From positions 3,971,001-4,035,000 of the forward strand of contig NZ_CP109787.1 of the NCBI RefSeq assembly GCF_025857195.1: 64,000 bases of DNA, in the 5' to 3' direction. Shown here piece by piece: positions 56,383 to 64,000 of this stretch. The position numbers and the translations under genes were made by a program. Source of the stretch: Leisingera thetidis. GTDB lineage: Bacteria > Pseudomonadota > Alphaproteobacteria > Rhodobacterales > Rhodobacteraceae. The stretch's first letter is position 1, and each line of letters starts with the position of its first letter. A model generated the notes under the pieces. It saw only the letters and a program-made list of their open reading frames with translations, had not been told where the DNA came from and searched no databases.

Positions 56383-57714
56383 TCAGGCCAAGGCGGCCTC
56401 GATCGCGGCGCCGGTGCGCAGCAGGGCCTCTTCGCAGCCCGGCTGCCCCAGCACCTGCAGCCCGCAGCTGGGCGTGCCGGTCGGCAGCGACAGCGCGCAG
56501 AGACCCATCAGGTTGCCGATCCGCGTATTCCGCAATGCCAGCAGATTTGACTGCACGTAATAGTCATGGTCGCTTTGCAGCCGTTCCAGATCCGGCGGCA
56601 GGATCGGCGACACCGGGCTGAGCACCGCGTCAAACCCCGCCACAGTCTGATCCCAGGCCATCCGGCACTGCTCCAGCTTGCCCCAGGCAGCGACGTAATC
56701 CGCGCCGCTGAACTGTGCACCGGAGCGGAAGCGCTCTAGAATTTCAGGGTACATCAGCTGCGGCGCGGCCTCGATCACGTCTTTCCAAAGACCATAAGCC
56801 TCGGTCGTGTAAAGAATCGGGCTGAGGCCCATGGCCTCCTCAAGTTCAGGCACCTCCAGCGGCACGATCTCCGCGCCGGCCTGCCTGAGCCGGTCCAGGG
56901 TTTCACGATGGGCCGCTGAAACCCTCGGCTCCAGATCGTTCTGCGCCACTGTCTGCAAGTCGGCAAAACGGCGTCCTTTGAGGAACGCCGGATTGCGCAG
57001 ATCGGGTCCGGCCCGGCCTTCCAGAACGCCCAGCAGCAAACCGGCATCCTCGACTGAACGGGCCAGCGGACCGATGGTGTCGAATTTCAGGCACAGCGGC
57101 ACCACGCCTTCCAGCGTGATCCGGCCCGAGGTGGTCTTGAGCCCCACCAGATCATTCCAGGCTGACGGGATGCGGACAGAACCGCCGGTATCCGATCCGA
57201 TGCCCGCCGCCGCCAGACCATAAGCCACAGAGGCCGCGGCTCCGGAGGAAGAGCCGCCAGGCGCTGCGCCCTGGCCGTTCACACAAGGCGGTGTTTCCTT
57301 GACCGGATTGAAGCCGAGGCCGGAAAAAGCCAGCTCGCTCATATGGGTCTTGCCCAGGCAGACGGTACCCATGAGAGAGGCAGTGTACAGCACGGCTGCA
57401 TCCTGTTCCGGCACCCGCCCCTTGAGCAGGTCCGAACCGGATTCGGTTGCCGTGCCGGCACTGTCGAACAGGTCCTTCCAGCTGACCGGCACACCATCCA
57501 GAAGCGAGCGGCGAAGGCCCAGTTCCGCGCGCTGCCAGGCGGCCTCTGCCTCGGCCAAGGCGCGGTCATGCGTCACCTGCGTGTAGATCCGGTCCTTCAA
57601 AGGGTGCGAGTCGATGGCCTCCAGGTAGCAGCGGGTCAGCTCCACAGGGCTGATTTCACCCGCCTCAATCCCGCGCCCCAGGTCGGCGGCGGTCATCGTC
57701 AGCCAGTCTTGCAT
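56383..57714 (-). CDS. Amidase-signature family hydrolase
   Basis: A 443-residue amidase-signature enzyme. The Ser-cisSer-Lys triad is visible: Lys in LGKTHMSEL, and serines in GGSSSGAAASVA and GSDTGGSVRIPS. Family members hydrolyse small amides or act in GatA-like complexes; without GatB/C neighbours it is a free amidase. ATG at 57714 follows GGAGAGAAGG. Conserved neighbour of dapC-ftsK in Rhodobacterales. Confidence 0.88.
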   Translation of the reverse strand: MQDWLTMTAADLGRGIEAGEISPVELTRCYLEAIDSHPLKDRIYTQVTHDRALAEAEAAWQRAELGLRRSLLDGVPVSWKDLFDSAGTATESGSDLLKGRVPEQDAAVLYTASLMGTVCLGKTHMSELAFSGLGFNPVKETPPCVNGQGAAPGGSSSGAAASVAYGLAAAGIGSDTGGSVRIPSAWNDLVGLKTTSGRITLEGVVPLCLKFDTIGPLARSVEDAGLLLGVLEGRAGPDLRNPAFLKGRRFADLQTVAQNDLEPRVSAAHRETLDRLRQAGAEIVPLEVPELEEAMGLSPILYTTEAYGLWKDVIEAAPQLMYPEILERFRSGAQFSGADYVAAWGKLEQCRMAWDQTVAGFDAVLSPVSPILPPDLERLQSDHDYYVQSNLLALRNTRIGNLMGLCALSLPTGTPSCGLQVLGQPGCEEALLRTGAAIEAALA

Positions 57715-57824
57715 AAGCCTTCTCTCCATAAGCAGTCGCCGGTGACGGTAGCGGCAGCAGGACGCAGGCACAATGCCGCGCTTCCTGCATGGACAATCCC
57801 TCCGGCAAGCGCATATTGCGGGGC

Positions 57825-59051
57825 ATGAAAAACGCGTCCGATATCCTGATCGTGGGCGGCGGGCTGAATGGCCCCGCGCTGGCCCTGGCCCTGGCGCAGA
57901 CCGGCCACAGCGTCACCGTGATCGACTCGCTCACCCCTGGCACATTTGCCGATGACGCCTTTGACGGCCGCGGCTATGCGCTGGCGCTGGCGTCTCAGCG
58001 GCTGCTGCAACAGACCGGCGTCTGGCAGCATGTCGGGGACAACGCCCAGGCAATGCTGGAGATCAAGGTGACCGACGGCCACGCAGGTCAAGGCCCCTCA
58101 CCGTTCTTCATCCATTTCGATCATGCCGAGCTGGAAGAAGGCCCGATGGGCTATATGATCGAGGACCGCTTTCTGCGCCGTGCCTTCCTGCAGGCGATGC
58201 AGGACGCGCCGGGCATCACCCTGGTGTCCGGCCGCACCGTGGTGGCGCAGTCTCCGGACCAGACCGGTGTGACCGTCACCCTGGACGATGGCGGAGAGCT
58301 GCGGGGCCAGATTCTGGTCGGCTCAGACGGGCGCCGCAGCGGCACAGCCCTGCGGGCCGGGATCAAGCGCACCGGCTGGGACTATGGCCAGACTGCGCTG
58401 GTCTGCGCCATCGACCATGAGAAACCGCATCACGGTATCGCGCACCAGTTCTTTATGCCGCCCGGACCGCTGGCAATCCTGCCGCTGCCCGGAAACCGCT
58501 CTTCCATCGTGTGGAGCGAGCGGACAGAGACAGCCAAAGCCATCCACGCGCTGGATGACGCAGAGTATATTCAGGCGCTGCGGCCGCGGTTCGGAGATTA
58601 CCTCGGGGCGATTTCCCTGGCCGGCAAGCGGTTCACCTACCCGTTGAACCTGACTATCGCCAACAGCTTCATCGGTGACCGGATGGCGCTGGTCGGTGAT
58701 GCGGCACATGGCATGCACCCCATCGCCGGCCAAGGGCTGAATGCCGGCCTGCGCGATGTCGGCGCGCTGGCCGAGGTGATAACGGAAGCCACCCGCCGCG
58801 GGGAAGATATCGGCTCACCACTGGTGCTGGAACGCTACCAGCAATGGCGCCGTTTCGACACGGCGTCGCTGGCGGCGGCAACTGATGTGTTCAACCGGCT
58901 GTTTTCCAACGACAACCCGCTGCTGCGGCTGGGCCGTGACATCGGCATGGGGCTGGCTGGTGCCGTTCCTGGCCTGCGCCGCAATTTCGTGCGCGAAGCG
59001 GCGGGTTTGACCGGCGACCTGCCACGCCTGCTGAAAGGCCAGCCAATCTGA
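57825..59051 (+). CDS. ubiH: Ubiquinone biosynthesis FAD hydroxylase UbiH/UbiF/VisC type
   Basis: A 408-residue FAD monooxygenase of the UbiH family that hydroxylates the ubiquinone ring. FAD motif GGGLNGPALALALAQ (residues 11-25), DGRRS near 175, and the signature GDAAHGMHPIAGQGLNAGLRD (about 295-315). GCGGGG precedes the ATG at 57825; an earlier in-frame ATG exists at 57789. Divergent from the amidase. Which ring position it hydroxylates cannot be decided here. Confidence 0.92.
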   Translation: MKNASDILIVGGGLNGPALALALAQTGHSVTVIDSLTPGTFADDAFDGRGYALALASQRLLQQTGVWQHVGDNAQAMLEIKVTDGHAGQGPSPFFIHFDHAELEEGPMGYMIEDRFLRRAFLQAMQDAPGITLVSGRTVVAQSPDQTGVTVTLDDGGELRGQILVGSDGRRSGTALRAGIKRTGWDYGQTALVCAIDHEKPHHGIAHQFFMPPGPLAILPLPGNRSSIVWSERTETAKAIHALDDAEYIQALRPRFGDYLGAISLAGKRFTYPLNLTIANSFIGDRMALVGDAAHGMHPIAGQGLNAGLRDVGALAEVITEATRRGEDIGSPLVLERYQQWRRFDTASLAAATDVFNRLFSNDNPLLRLGRDIGMGLAGAVPGLRRNFVREAAGLTGDLPRLLKGQPI

Positions 59052-59087
59052 AGCAGGCGCGTTGACTTCTATGCTGCCGCCCGTGCT

Positions 59088-59125
59088 CCCGCCTGACGCG
59101 GAACATCCGGCAGTTTGATTGGCAG
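59088..59125 (-). repeat. Double-hairpin intergenic repeat, partial copy
   Basis: On the minus strand: AACTGCCGGATGTTCC then GCGTCAGGCGGGAGC, matching copy 5 over GGATGTTCCG.. TCAGGCGGGAGC. The upstream hairpin is missing. It forms an inverted pair with copy 4, as copies 1 and 2 do. Confidence 0.5.
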
Positions 59126-59192
59126 CTGCAGATGCGTGCCACGGAACACTCTTTCCTGCATTCCCGGAACATGGCGGTGCAATCCTGCCGCA

Positions 59193-59268
59193 CCGCGCGT
59201 CTGCGCGGCGCCGGGCCCAAGTCTTGCGCGGCGGCCGCTGGAGGCGGCACACCTGAAAGCGCGGGAGC
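59193..59268 (+). repeat. Double-hairpin intergenic repeat, copy 4
   Basis: Hairpin CCGCGC/GCGCGG (59193-59208), CGGGCCCAAG (59212-59221), second hairpin GCCGC/GCGGC (59234-59248), and end motif GCGCGGGAGC (59259-59268). In the gap between convergent ubiH and the Trm112-like gene. Confidence 0.65.
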
Positions 59269-59312
59269 ATTCCGGCCCCGGCTGCCAGCAACTGCCTGCG
59301 TTATAGCCGGGA

Positions 59313-59501
59313 TCAATCCAGCGCGCGGGCCTCATCCACCAGCATCACGGGAATTCCATTGCGGATCGGGAAGGCAAGATTGGCGGCGCGGGAAATCAGT
59401 TCCTGCGCCTCGGCATCATATTCCAGCACCGTCTGGGTCAGCGGGCAAACCAGCGCTTCCAGCATCCGCCGCTCAAAGGCAGGCGCCTGTGGTTCGGTCA
59501 T
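59313..59501 (-). CDS. Trm112-like small protein (YcaR/UPF0434)
   Basis: A 62-residue Trm112-fold protein. The first zinc-type position is reduced to [13 protein letters not shown] (single Cys), and [16 protein letters not shown] closes the fold. In eukaryotes Trm112 activates methyltransferases; the bacterial role is not settled. The start overlaps the LON-domain gene stop by four bases (59498-59501). Confidence 0.9.
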   Translation of the reverse strand: MTEPQAPAFERRMLEALVCPLTQTVLEYDAEAQELISRAANLAFPIRNGIPVMLVDEARALD

Positions 59502-60142
59502 TGCAGGGTTTCCTCGTGAGAGCCGCCGCGCAGGGCGAATTCGATCAAAGTGACAAGCGTTTCCCGCCTTGTGGCAAGGCAGGGTGCCTCAAGCAAGGCC
59601 TGTTTGTCCTCAGGGTCAAATTCCAGCAGCATCGCCAGAGAATTGATCAGCAGTTCGTCATCCGCATCCTTCAGAGCTTCCCAATCGGTCGACAGGCTCC
59701 GGGCAGAAAAGAAGCGTTCCAGCAAATCCAGGAAGGACGGACGGTCCAGGGTTTCATCCGCCTCCGAACGGCCAAGGTCCCTGTCAAACCCCGTCCAGCT
59801 GACATCGCAGCGGCGGTAAGGCGTAAAGCCGCTGGCCTCGCGGGTAATGCGGAACCGGGAGATGCCCGAAAGCGTCACCAGATATCTTCCATCTTCGGTC
59901 TCAGAAAACTGCGTGACCCGCCCGGCGCACCCAATGCTGTGCAGATCCTCCCCCGTCCCCTGCGGTCCCGGGAAAGGCTGCACCATGCCGATAAGCCGCT
60001 GCCGTGTTTTCAGCGTGTCTTCCAGCATCTGCAGGTATCGCGGCTCGAAGATGTGCAGCGGCAGGCGCGACCGGGGCAGCAATAGCGCCCCGGGCAAGGG
60101 AAACACGGCAATCGTGTCCGGCAGATCAGCAGGCTGGATCAT
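59498..60142 (-). CDS. LON-domain protein (substrate-binding domain only)
   Basis: A 214-residue protein containing only the N-terminal LON substrate-binding domain, with no AAA+ or protease part. The early [29 protein letters not shown] and the GCAGRVTQF block are typical. Found as a stand-alone protein in many alphaproteobacteria; function unknown. Coupled to Trm112-like downstream and 27 bases after cnoX on the same strand. Confidence 0.9.
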   Translation of the reverse strand: MIQPADLPDTIAVFPLPGALLLPRSRLPLHIFEPRYLQMLEDTLKTRQRLIGMVQPFPGPQGTGEDLHSIGCAGRVTQFSETEDGRYLVTLSGISRFRITREASGFTPYRRCDVSWTGFDRDLGRSEADETLDRPSFLDLLERFFSARSLSTDWEALKDADDELLINSLAMLLEFDPEDKQALLEAPCLATRRETLVTLIEFALRGGSHEETLQ

Positions 60143-60169
60143 GGGACAGAGTGTAGTGCTGCCCCGGTC

Positions 60170-61096
60170 TTAGGCAAATATCATCGAGCTCAGCTTGCGG
60201 CGCCCGTTCAGGACCACCGGGTCATTGGGCTTGAGCGCGTCGAAAATGGTGAACAGCTGCGTCTTGGCGGCCCCATCGTTCCACTCGCGGTCGCGGCGGA
60301 ACAGCTCCAGCAGTTCGGCCACGGCAGCCTCGGTCTCACCAGCCGCATGCAGCGCCTGCGCCAGATCGAACCGGGCCTGGAGGTCATCCGGGCTGGCGTC
60401 CACCGCCGCACGCAACTCAGCCACCGGCCCGGCATTTTCCGCTTGGCGCGCCAATGCAATCTGCGCGAATGCAGCTTCGATTTCCGCGGCACCGGCAATC
60501 TCTGCCGGCGCGCCATTCAGAACGGCTTCTGCCTGGTCCAGGTCGCCCAGCGCGATATGCGCACGCGCCAGCCCGCCGTATGCGGCAGCACTCCTGTCAT
60601 CCTCGCCCAGGATCGCGGCAAAGGTCTGGGCGGCATCTGCCACTGCACCTTCAGTCAGCATCTGTTCCGCCGCTTCGAGCGCGTCACCAAGGCCGCCGTC
60701 TGCGGACCCGCCCGCGGCCTCGATCACCTTCTTGACGAAGGCATCGATTTCCGATGCCGGCAGCGCGCCCTGGAACATGTCGATGGGCCGGCCTTGGACA
60801 AAGGCAACAACCGTCGGGATAGATTGCAGCGGCAGCCCCTGCTGAACCAGAGCCTGGGCCAGGCGCTGGTTTTCATCCACGTTGATCTTGGCCATGGTGG
60901 CAGCGCCCTTGGCCTTGGTGATTGCTGCCTCCAGCATCGGGCCCAGGGTTTTGCACGGGCCGCACCAGGGCGCCCAGAAATCGACGATCACCGGCACCTG
61001 CATCGACGCCTCCACGACGTCCTGCATAAAGGTGGCTTCGGTCACGTCTTTGATCAGATCGCCTGCCGGGGCAGCACTGCCAAGAATTTCGGTCAT
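60170..61096 (-). CDS. cnoX: Thioredoxin-TPR chaperone CnoX (YbbN)
   Basis: A 308-residue protein with an N-terminal thioredoxin domain (active site WCGPC, residues 44-48) and C-terminal TPR-like repeats (about 125-300). In E. coli CnoX protects proteins under oxidative stress and passes them to GroEL. Here both active cysteines are kept, so it may also be a reductase, as in other alphaproteobacteria. First of a cnoX-LON-Trm112 operon. Confidence 0.92.
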   Translation of the reverse strand: MTEILGSAAPAGDLIKDVTEATFMQDVVEASMQVPVIVDFWAPWCGPCKTLGPMLEAAITKAKGAATMAKINVDENQRLAQALVQQGLPLQSIPTVVAFVQGRPIDMFQGALPASEIDAFVKKVIEAAGGSADGGLGDALEAAEQMLTEGAVADAAQTFAAILGEDDRSAAAYGGLARAHIALGDLDQAEAVLNGAPAEIAGAAEIEAAFAQIALARQAENAGPVAELRAAVDASPDDLQARFDLAQALHAAGETEAAVAELLELFRRDREWNDGAAKTQLFTIFDALKPNDPVVLNGRRKLSSMIFA

Positions 61097-61222
61097 CAGT
61101 TTGTTCTCCGCTTGGAACTTGCTCCCTATATGGAATCCTGCGCGCCGGAAACCAAGAGAGGAGTTTGCCGATCAGCCGCCGCCGCCCGCCCCTGGAAGCA
61201 CCCGCCCCCTCGCGGCGTGCCC

Positions 61223-61297
61223 GCACTGCGCGCCAGCGCAGTGCCTTGCCCAACTGAGAAGGGACATCCAGCGGATGTTCCGGATCAGGCGGGAGCG
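61223..61297 (+). repeat. Double-hairpin intergenic repeat, copy 5
   Basis: Hairpin GCACTGCGC/GCGCAGTGC (61223-61244), then CTTGCCCAACTG, second hairpin ACATCC/GGATGT (61264-61278), and end motif AGGCGGGAGCG (61287-61297). It lies between the xthA stop and the cnoX start, antisense to both. Confidence 0.65.
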
Positions 61298-61309
61298 CGC
61301 CGCCTGCGG

Positions 61310-62098
61310 TTACAGATCGAAGGTTGCAAAAACCGGTGCGTGGTCGCTGGGTTTTTCCCAGCCGCGGGCCGCGCGCAGGATCCGGCTGGAATGACCCGCA
61401 TTCGCAATGTCCGGTGTCGCCCAGACATGGTCCAGCCGCCGCCCCTTGTCTGCCGCATCCCAGTCGCGCGCGCGGTAGGACCACCAGCTGTAAAGCTTCC
61501 CGTCCGGAATGTCCCGCCGGGTGATGTCGGTCCAGCCGCCTGCCTCCTGGGTCTGCGCCAGATGCTCCACCTCAACCGGCGTGTGGCTCACCACCTTCAG
61601 CAGTTTCTTGTGATCCCAGACATCCTCTTCCCGCGGCGCAATATTGAGATCGCCCACAAGGATGGATCTCTCCGGCTTCTCCGCATGGAACCAGTCACGC
61701 ATCTCCGTGAGGTAGTCCAGCTTCTGTCCGAATTTCACATTCTGTTCGCGGTCCGGCACATCGCCGCCCGCAGGCACATAGAAATTGTGGATCACCACCC
61801 CGTTTTCCAGCCGCCCGGCCACATGGCGGGCATGGCCAAGGCCGGCGAAGTCCTTGTCGCCCGCATCCTCTATCGGCAGCCGCGACAGGATCGCCACCCC
61901 GTTATAGCCCTTTTGTCCGCGCGCAATCATATGCGGGTAGCCTAACGCCGCGATCCCCTCCATCGGGATCTTCTCGACCGGGCTCTTGCATTCCTGCAGG
62001 CAGAGCACATCCGGCCCTTCCTCCTGCAAGAGCTTTTGCACAATCGGCTCGCGCAGGCGGACCGAGTTGATATTCCAGGTGGCAAGGGTAAATGGCAT
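61310..62098 (-). CDS. xthA: Exodeoxyribonuclease III
   Basis: A 262-residue EEP-fold nuclease that cuts DNA at abasic sites and trims 3' ends. LATWNINSVRLR at the start, the catalytic Glu in LCLQECKSP, the GDLNIAPREEDVWD block and the final SDHAPVFATF are all present. ATG at 62098 is the family start; the frame is open to 62215. Lies between the response regulator and cnoX on the same strand. Confidence 0.96.
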   Translation of the reverse strand: MPFTLATWNINSVRLREPIVQKLLQEEGPDVLCLQECKSPVEKIPMEGIAALGYPHMIARGQKGYNGVAILSRLPIEDAGDKDFAGLGHARHVAGRLENGVVIHNFYVPAGGDVPDREQNVKFGQKLDYLTEMRDWFHAEKPERSILVGDLNIAPREEDVWDHKKLLKVVSHTPVEVEHLAQTQEAGGWTDITRRDIPDGKLYSWWSYRARDWDAADKGRRLDHVWATPDIANAGHSSRILRAARGWEKPSDHAPVFATFDL

Positions 62099-62205
62099 CG
62101 CGCGCCTCATCGTGAAATCCGGGTTCCGGCGCGATACTGCCTGCACGGGCCGGGAAGGGCCAGAGGTGAATCGCGCAGCGGCATCTGCCCGGCCAGACAA
62201 AAAGA

Positions 62206-62226
62206 GGCCGGGCAAATTACCCGGCC
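62206..62226 (-). terminator. Rho-independent terminator of the response regulator
   Basis: On the minus strand GGCCGGG pairs with CCCGGCC around a seven-base loop and is followed by TCTTTTTGTC, about 105 bases after the regulator stop. Confidence 0.75.
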
Positions 62227-62331
62227 AAGTCCAACAGGGAAGTGCATATCATGACCCGGATATACGCGGGATAGGATCGTTCTGAAGAAGAACTGCAGGC
62301 TCTTCTTTGATCTGGCTCAACACCAATGGCA

Positions 62332-63018
62332 TCAAGCGACCAGACGATACCCGCCCGATTCCGTCACCAGCAGGCGCGCATTCGACGGATCGGGCTCAAT
62401 TTTCTGCCGCAACCGGTAAATGTGAGTTTCCAGCGTATGGGTGGTGACACCCGCATTATACCCCCAGACCTCGTGCAGCAGCACATCGCGCGGCACCACC
62501 CCGTCGCTGGAACGGTACAGGTACTTAAGGATATTGGTCTCCTTCTCGGTCAGCCGGATCTTGCGTTCATCCTCGGTGATCAGCAGCTTCATCGACGGCT
62601 TGAAAGTGTATGGCCCCAGCGCAAAAACCGCGTCCTCAGATTGTTCGTGCTGCCGCAACTGCGCGCGGATCCGGGCCAGCAGAACCGGAAACTTGAACGG
62701 CTTGGAGACATAGTCATTGGCGCCGGCATCCAGCCCGAGGATGGTGTCGGCATCACTGTCATGGCCGGTCAGCATCAGGATCGGCGCCTTCACGCCCTGC
62801 TTGCGCATCAGGCGGCACAACTCGCGGCCATCTGTGTCCGGAAGGCCCACATCCAGAATGATCAGATCATAAAGGGCCTCCTTGGCGCGCTCCATCGCAC
62901 TCTGACCGTTCTCCGCCTCGAAAACATCGAAGTCTTCGGTCATCACCAGCTGCTCGCTCAACGCCTCGCGCAGGTCGTCGTCGTCATCAACCAGCAGAAT
63001 TTTCTTCAGTTGCGCCAT
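62332..63018 (-). CDS. OmpR/PhoB-family response regulator
   Basis: A 228-residue regulator with a receiver domain (acidic DDDDD at 11-15, phospho-acceptor Asp56, switch Lys in SKPF near 107) and a C-terminal winged helix (about 130-225, ending ESGGYRLV). No sensor kinase is adjacent, so it is an orphan. The receiver has all catalytic residues. It is not CtrA by its C-terminal sequence. Conserved next to xthA in this group; target genes unknown. Confidence 0.92.
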   Translation of the reverse strand: MAQLKKILLVDDDDDLREALSEQLVMTEDFDVFEAENGQSAMERAKEALYDLIILDVGLPDTDGRELCRLMRKQGVKAPILMLTGHDSDADTILGLDAGANDYVSKPFKFPVLLARIRAQLRQHEQSEDAVFALGPYTFKPSMKLLITEDERKIRLTEKETNILKYLYRSSDGVVPRDVLLHEVWGYNAGVTTHTLETHIYRLRQKIEPDPSNARLLVTESGGYRLVA

Positions 63019-63182
63019 CGGCTCGCCCTCCTGTTCACATGATCACAAATGCGCATCCCTTGCGCCCGCGGCAAGATTTGCTGCAAATGCCTCACGCCGT
63101 CGTGTCTATCGCATGGAAAATATTTCACATCCGTTGCATTTAGGCGTAAAGACAGCGAGCCTTTGTTACACAATAACACCGG

Positions 63183-64000
63183 ATGCCCCGTATGAGCCTG
63201 ATGCCCACGATGATCGAACTGCTGGCCCGCGCCCGGGTCGATCTGCGCATGGGGCTGCCCGTGGTTCTGACCGGCGGTGGCGATGCCGCGCTGGCGATTG
63301 CCGTGGAATCACTTTCGGATACCCGCCTGGCAGACATGCGGGCGCTGGGAAATTTATCGCTGGCCCTGACCGCCCGCCGCGCAGAGACACTGAAGGCTCG
63401 GGTCTATGACGAAGACATCGCCCGTGTCGCGGTTCCCGAATCCGAAGGGCTTGAGTGGATCCAGGCGCTGGCGGATCCGGCAGATGATCTGAACACGCCG
63501 ATGAAGGGCCCGCTGTCCAGCCTGCGAGGCGGCAGCGCGGACTTGCACCGGCTGGCAATTGCGCTGGTGAAATCTGCCCGTCTGCTGCCGGCCGCCGCCC
63601 TTGTCCCTCTCGGCGGCGCGGCCGGATTTGCCGCGACTCACGCCCTCACTTCCGTTTCACGAGAAGCAGCCGAACCGCTGCTCAGCGAAAGCTCCCCCCT
63701 TCATCCGGTCGCCGCGGCCCGGCTGCCGATGGACGCTGCCGAAGCCGGGCGGCTTCATATCTTCCGCCCGGAAGATGGCGCGGAGGAGCATTACGCAGTG
63801 GAAATCGGCCGCCCCGACCGCACCAAACCGGTTCTGGCGCGGCTGCACTCCGCCTGTTTCACCGGTGACGTTCTGGGGTCGCTCAAATGCGACTGCGGCC
63901 CGCAGCTGCGCGGCGCGCTGGCGCAGATGGGTTCGGAAGGCGCGGGCGTGCTGCTGTACCTCAATCAGGAGGGCCGCGGCATCGGCCTCGCCAATAAGAT
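63183..64000 (+). CDS. ribA: GTP cyclohydrolase II, 5' part (runs off the window)
   Basis: An open frame from ATG 63183 (or 63192) to the window end, 272 codons without a stop. A lineage-specific N-terminal domain of about 190 residues precedes the GTP cyclohydrolase II core (from about residue 195). The zinc ligands are seen as [21 protein letters not shown], and [14 protein letters not shown] is the GTP-binding segment. The enzyme opens GTP for riboflavin synthesis. The extended N-terminus looks like that of Rhodobacterales RibA. The 3' end is outside the window. Confidence 0.92.
   Translation, partial: MPRMSLMPTMIELLARARVDLRMGLPVVLTGGGDAALAIAVESLSDTRLADMRALGNLSLALTARRAETLKARVYDEDIARVAVPESEGLEWIQALADPADDLNTPMKGPLSSLRGGSADLHRLAIALVKSARLLPAAALVPLGGAAGFAATHALTSVSREAAEPLLSESSPLHPVAAARLPMDAAEAGRLHIFRPEDGAEEHYAVEIGRPDRTKPVLARLHSACFTGDVLGSLKCDCGPQLRGALAQMGSEGAGVLLYLNQEGRGIGLANK

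Overview
The window is G+C-rich DNA from an alphaproteobacterium of the order Rhodobacterales, most likely the Roseobacter group (Leisingera/Phaeobacter/Ruegeria-like). The evidence is gene content and order: lolA-ftsK-dapC-amidase next to ubiH, response regulator-xthA-cnoX-LON-Trm112, dnaN-recF-gyrB, a periplasmic nitrate reductase operon napEFDABC, and two 816-residue FAD/GcvT methyl-amine dehydrogenases. I recognised no tRNA, rRNA, CRISPR array or intact prophage. The organism name is an inference from gene families, not a database match.

Layout. 0.1-6.3 kb (+): queuosine-precursor transporter, a structured leader or small RNA with a perfect Shine-Dalgarno sequence, arfB, SDR-cupin pair, P1 peptidase, cytochrome c, idi, and a flavin monooxygenase. 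6.6-9.8 kb (-): glpK, panC-panB. 10.0-17.7 kb: a peptide-type ABC importer (binding protein, two permeases, fused double ATPase) ending in an aldehyde dehydrogenase, with an HDAC/acetylpolyamine-amidohydrolase gene embedded on the other strand. 17.8-22.1 kb (-): pncB and pncA flanking a membrane-anchored hybrid histidine kinase. 22.3-27.9 kb: trhO, a 20-bp-stem bidirectional terminator, then the nap operon with an FNR-type box upstream.

27.9-30.9 kb is a decay zone. It holds a CcdA-like fragment, an intact ArsR regulator, a permease with two in-frame stops cut by an IS481 transposase remnant, and a metallopeptidase lacking both ends. 30.9-37.6 kb carries gyrB, recF and dnaN, interrupted by a divergent TetR/NAD(P)H-oxidoreductase pair and a LysE exporter. 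37.8-45.0 kb is a methylated-amine module: two FAD/GcvT dehydrogenases, a GlxA/GbdR-like AraC regulator, a GFA-type enzyme and an XRE-cupin regulator with a repeated operator.

45.2-51.1 kb: msrC, thiolase, a STAS/anti-sigma kinase pair, gamma-glutamyltransferase, hspQ, a collapsed AEC transporter and a lytic transglycosylase lipoprotein. 51.3-64 kb: core genes lolA, ftsK, dapC, amidase, ubiH, Trm112, LON-domain protein, cnoX, xthA, an OmpR-type response regulator, and the 5' part of ribA running off the window end.

Two families of intergenic repeats were found by eye. One has two hairpins around GGGCCCAA and ends in GGCGGGAGC (five copies plus one fragment). The other is an AAATACTC-type motif next to stop codons (four copies). 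The main candidates for new biology are the double-hairpin repeat, the SD/anti-SD element before arfB, and the two multi-site operators (TetR; XRE-cupin).
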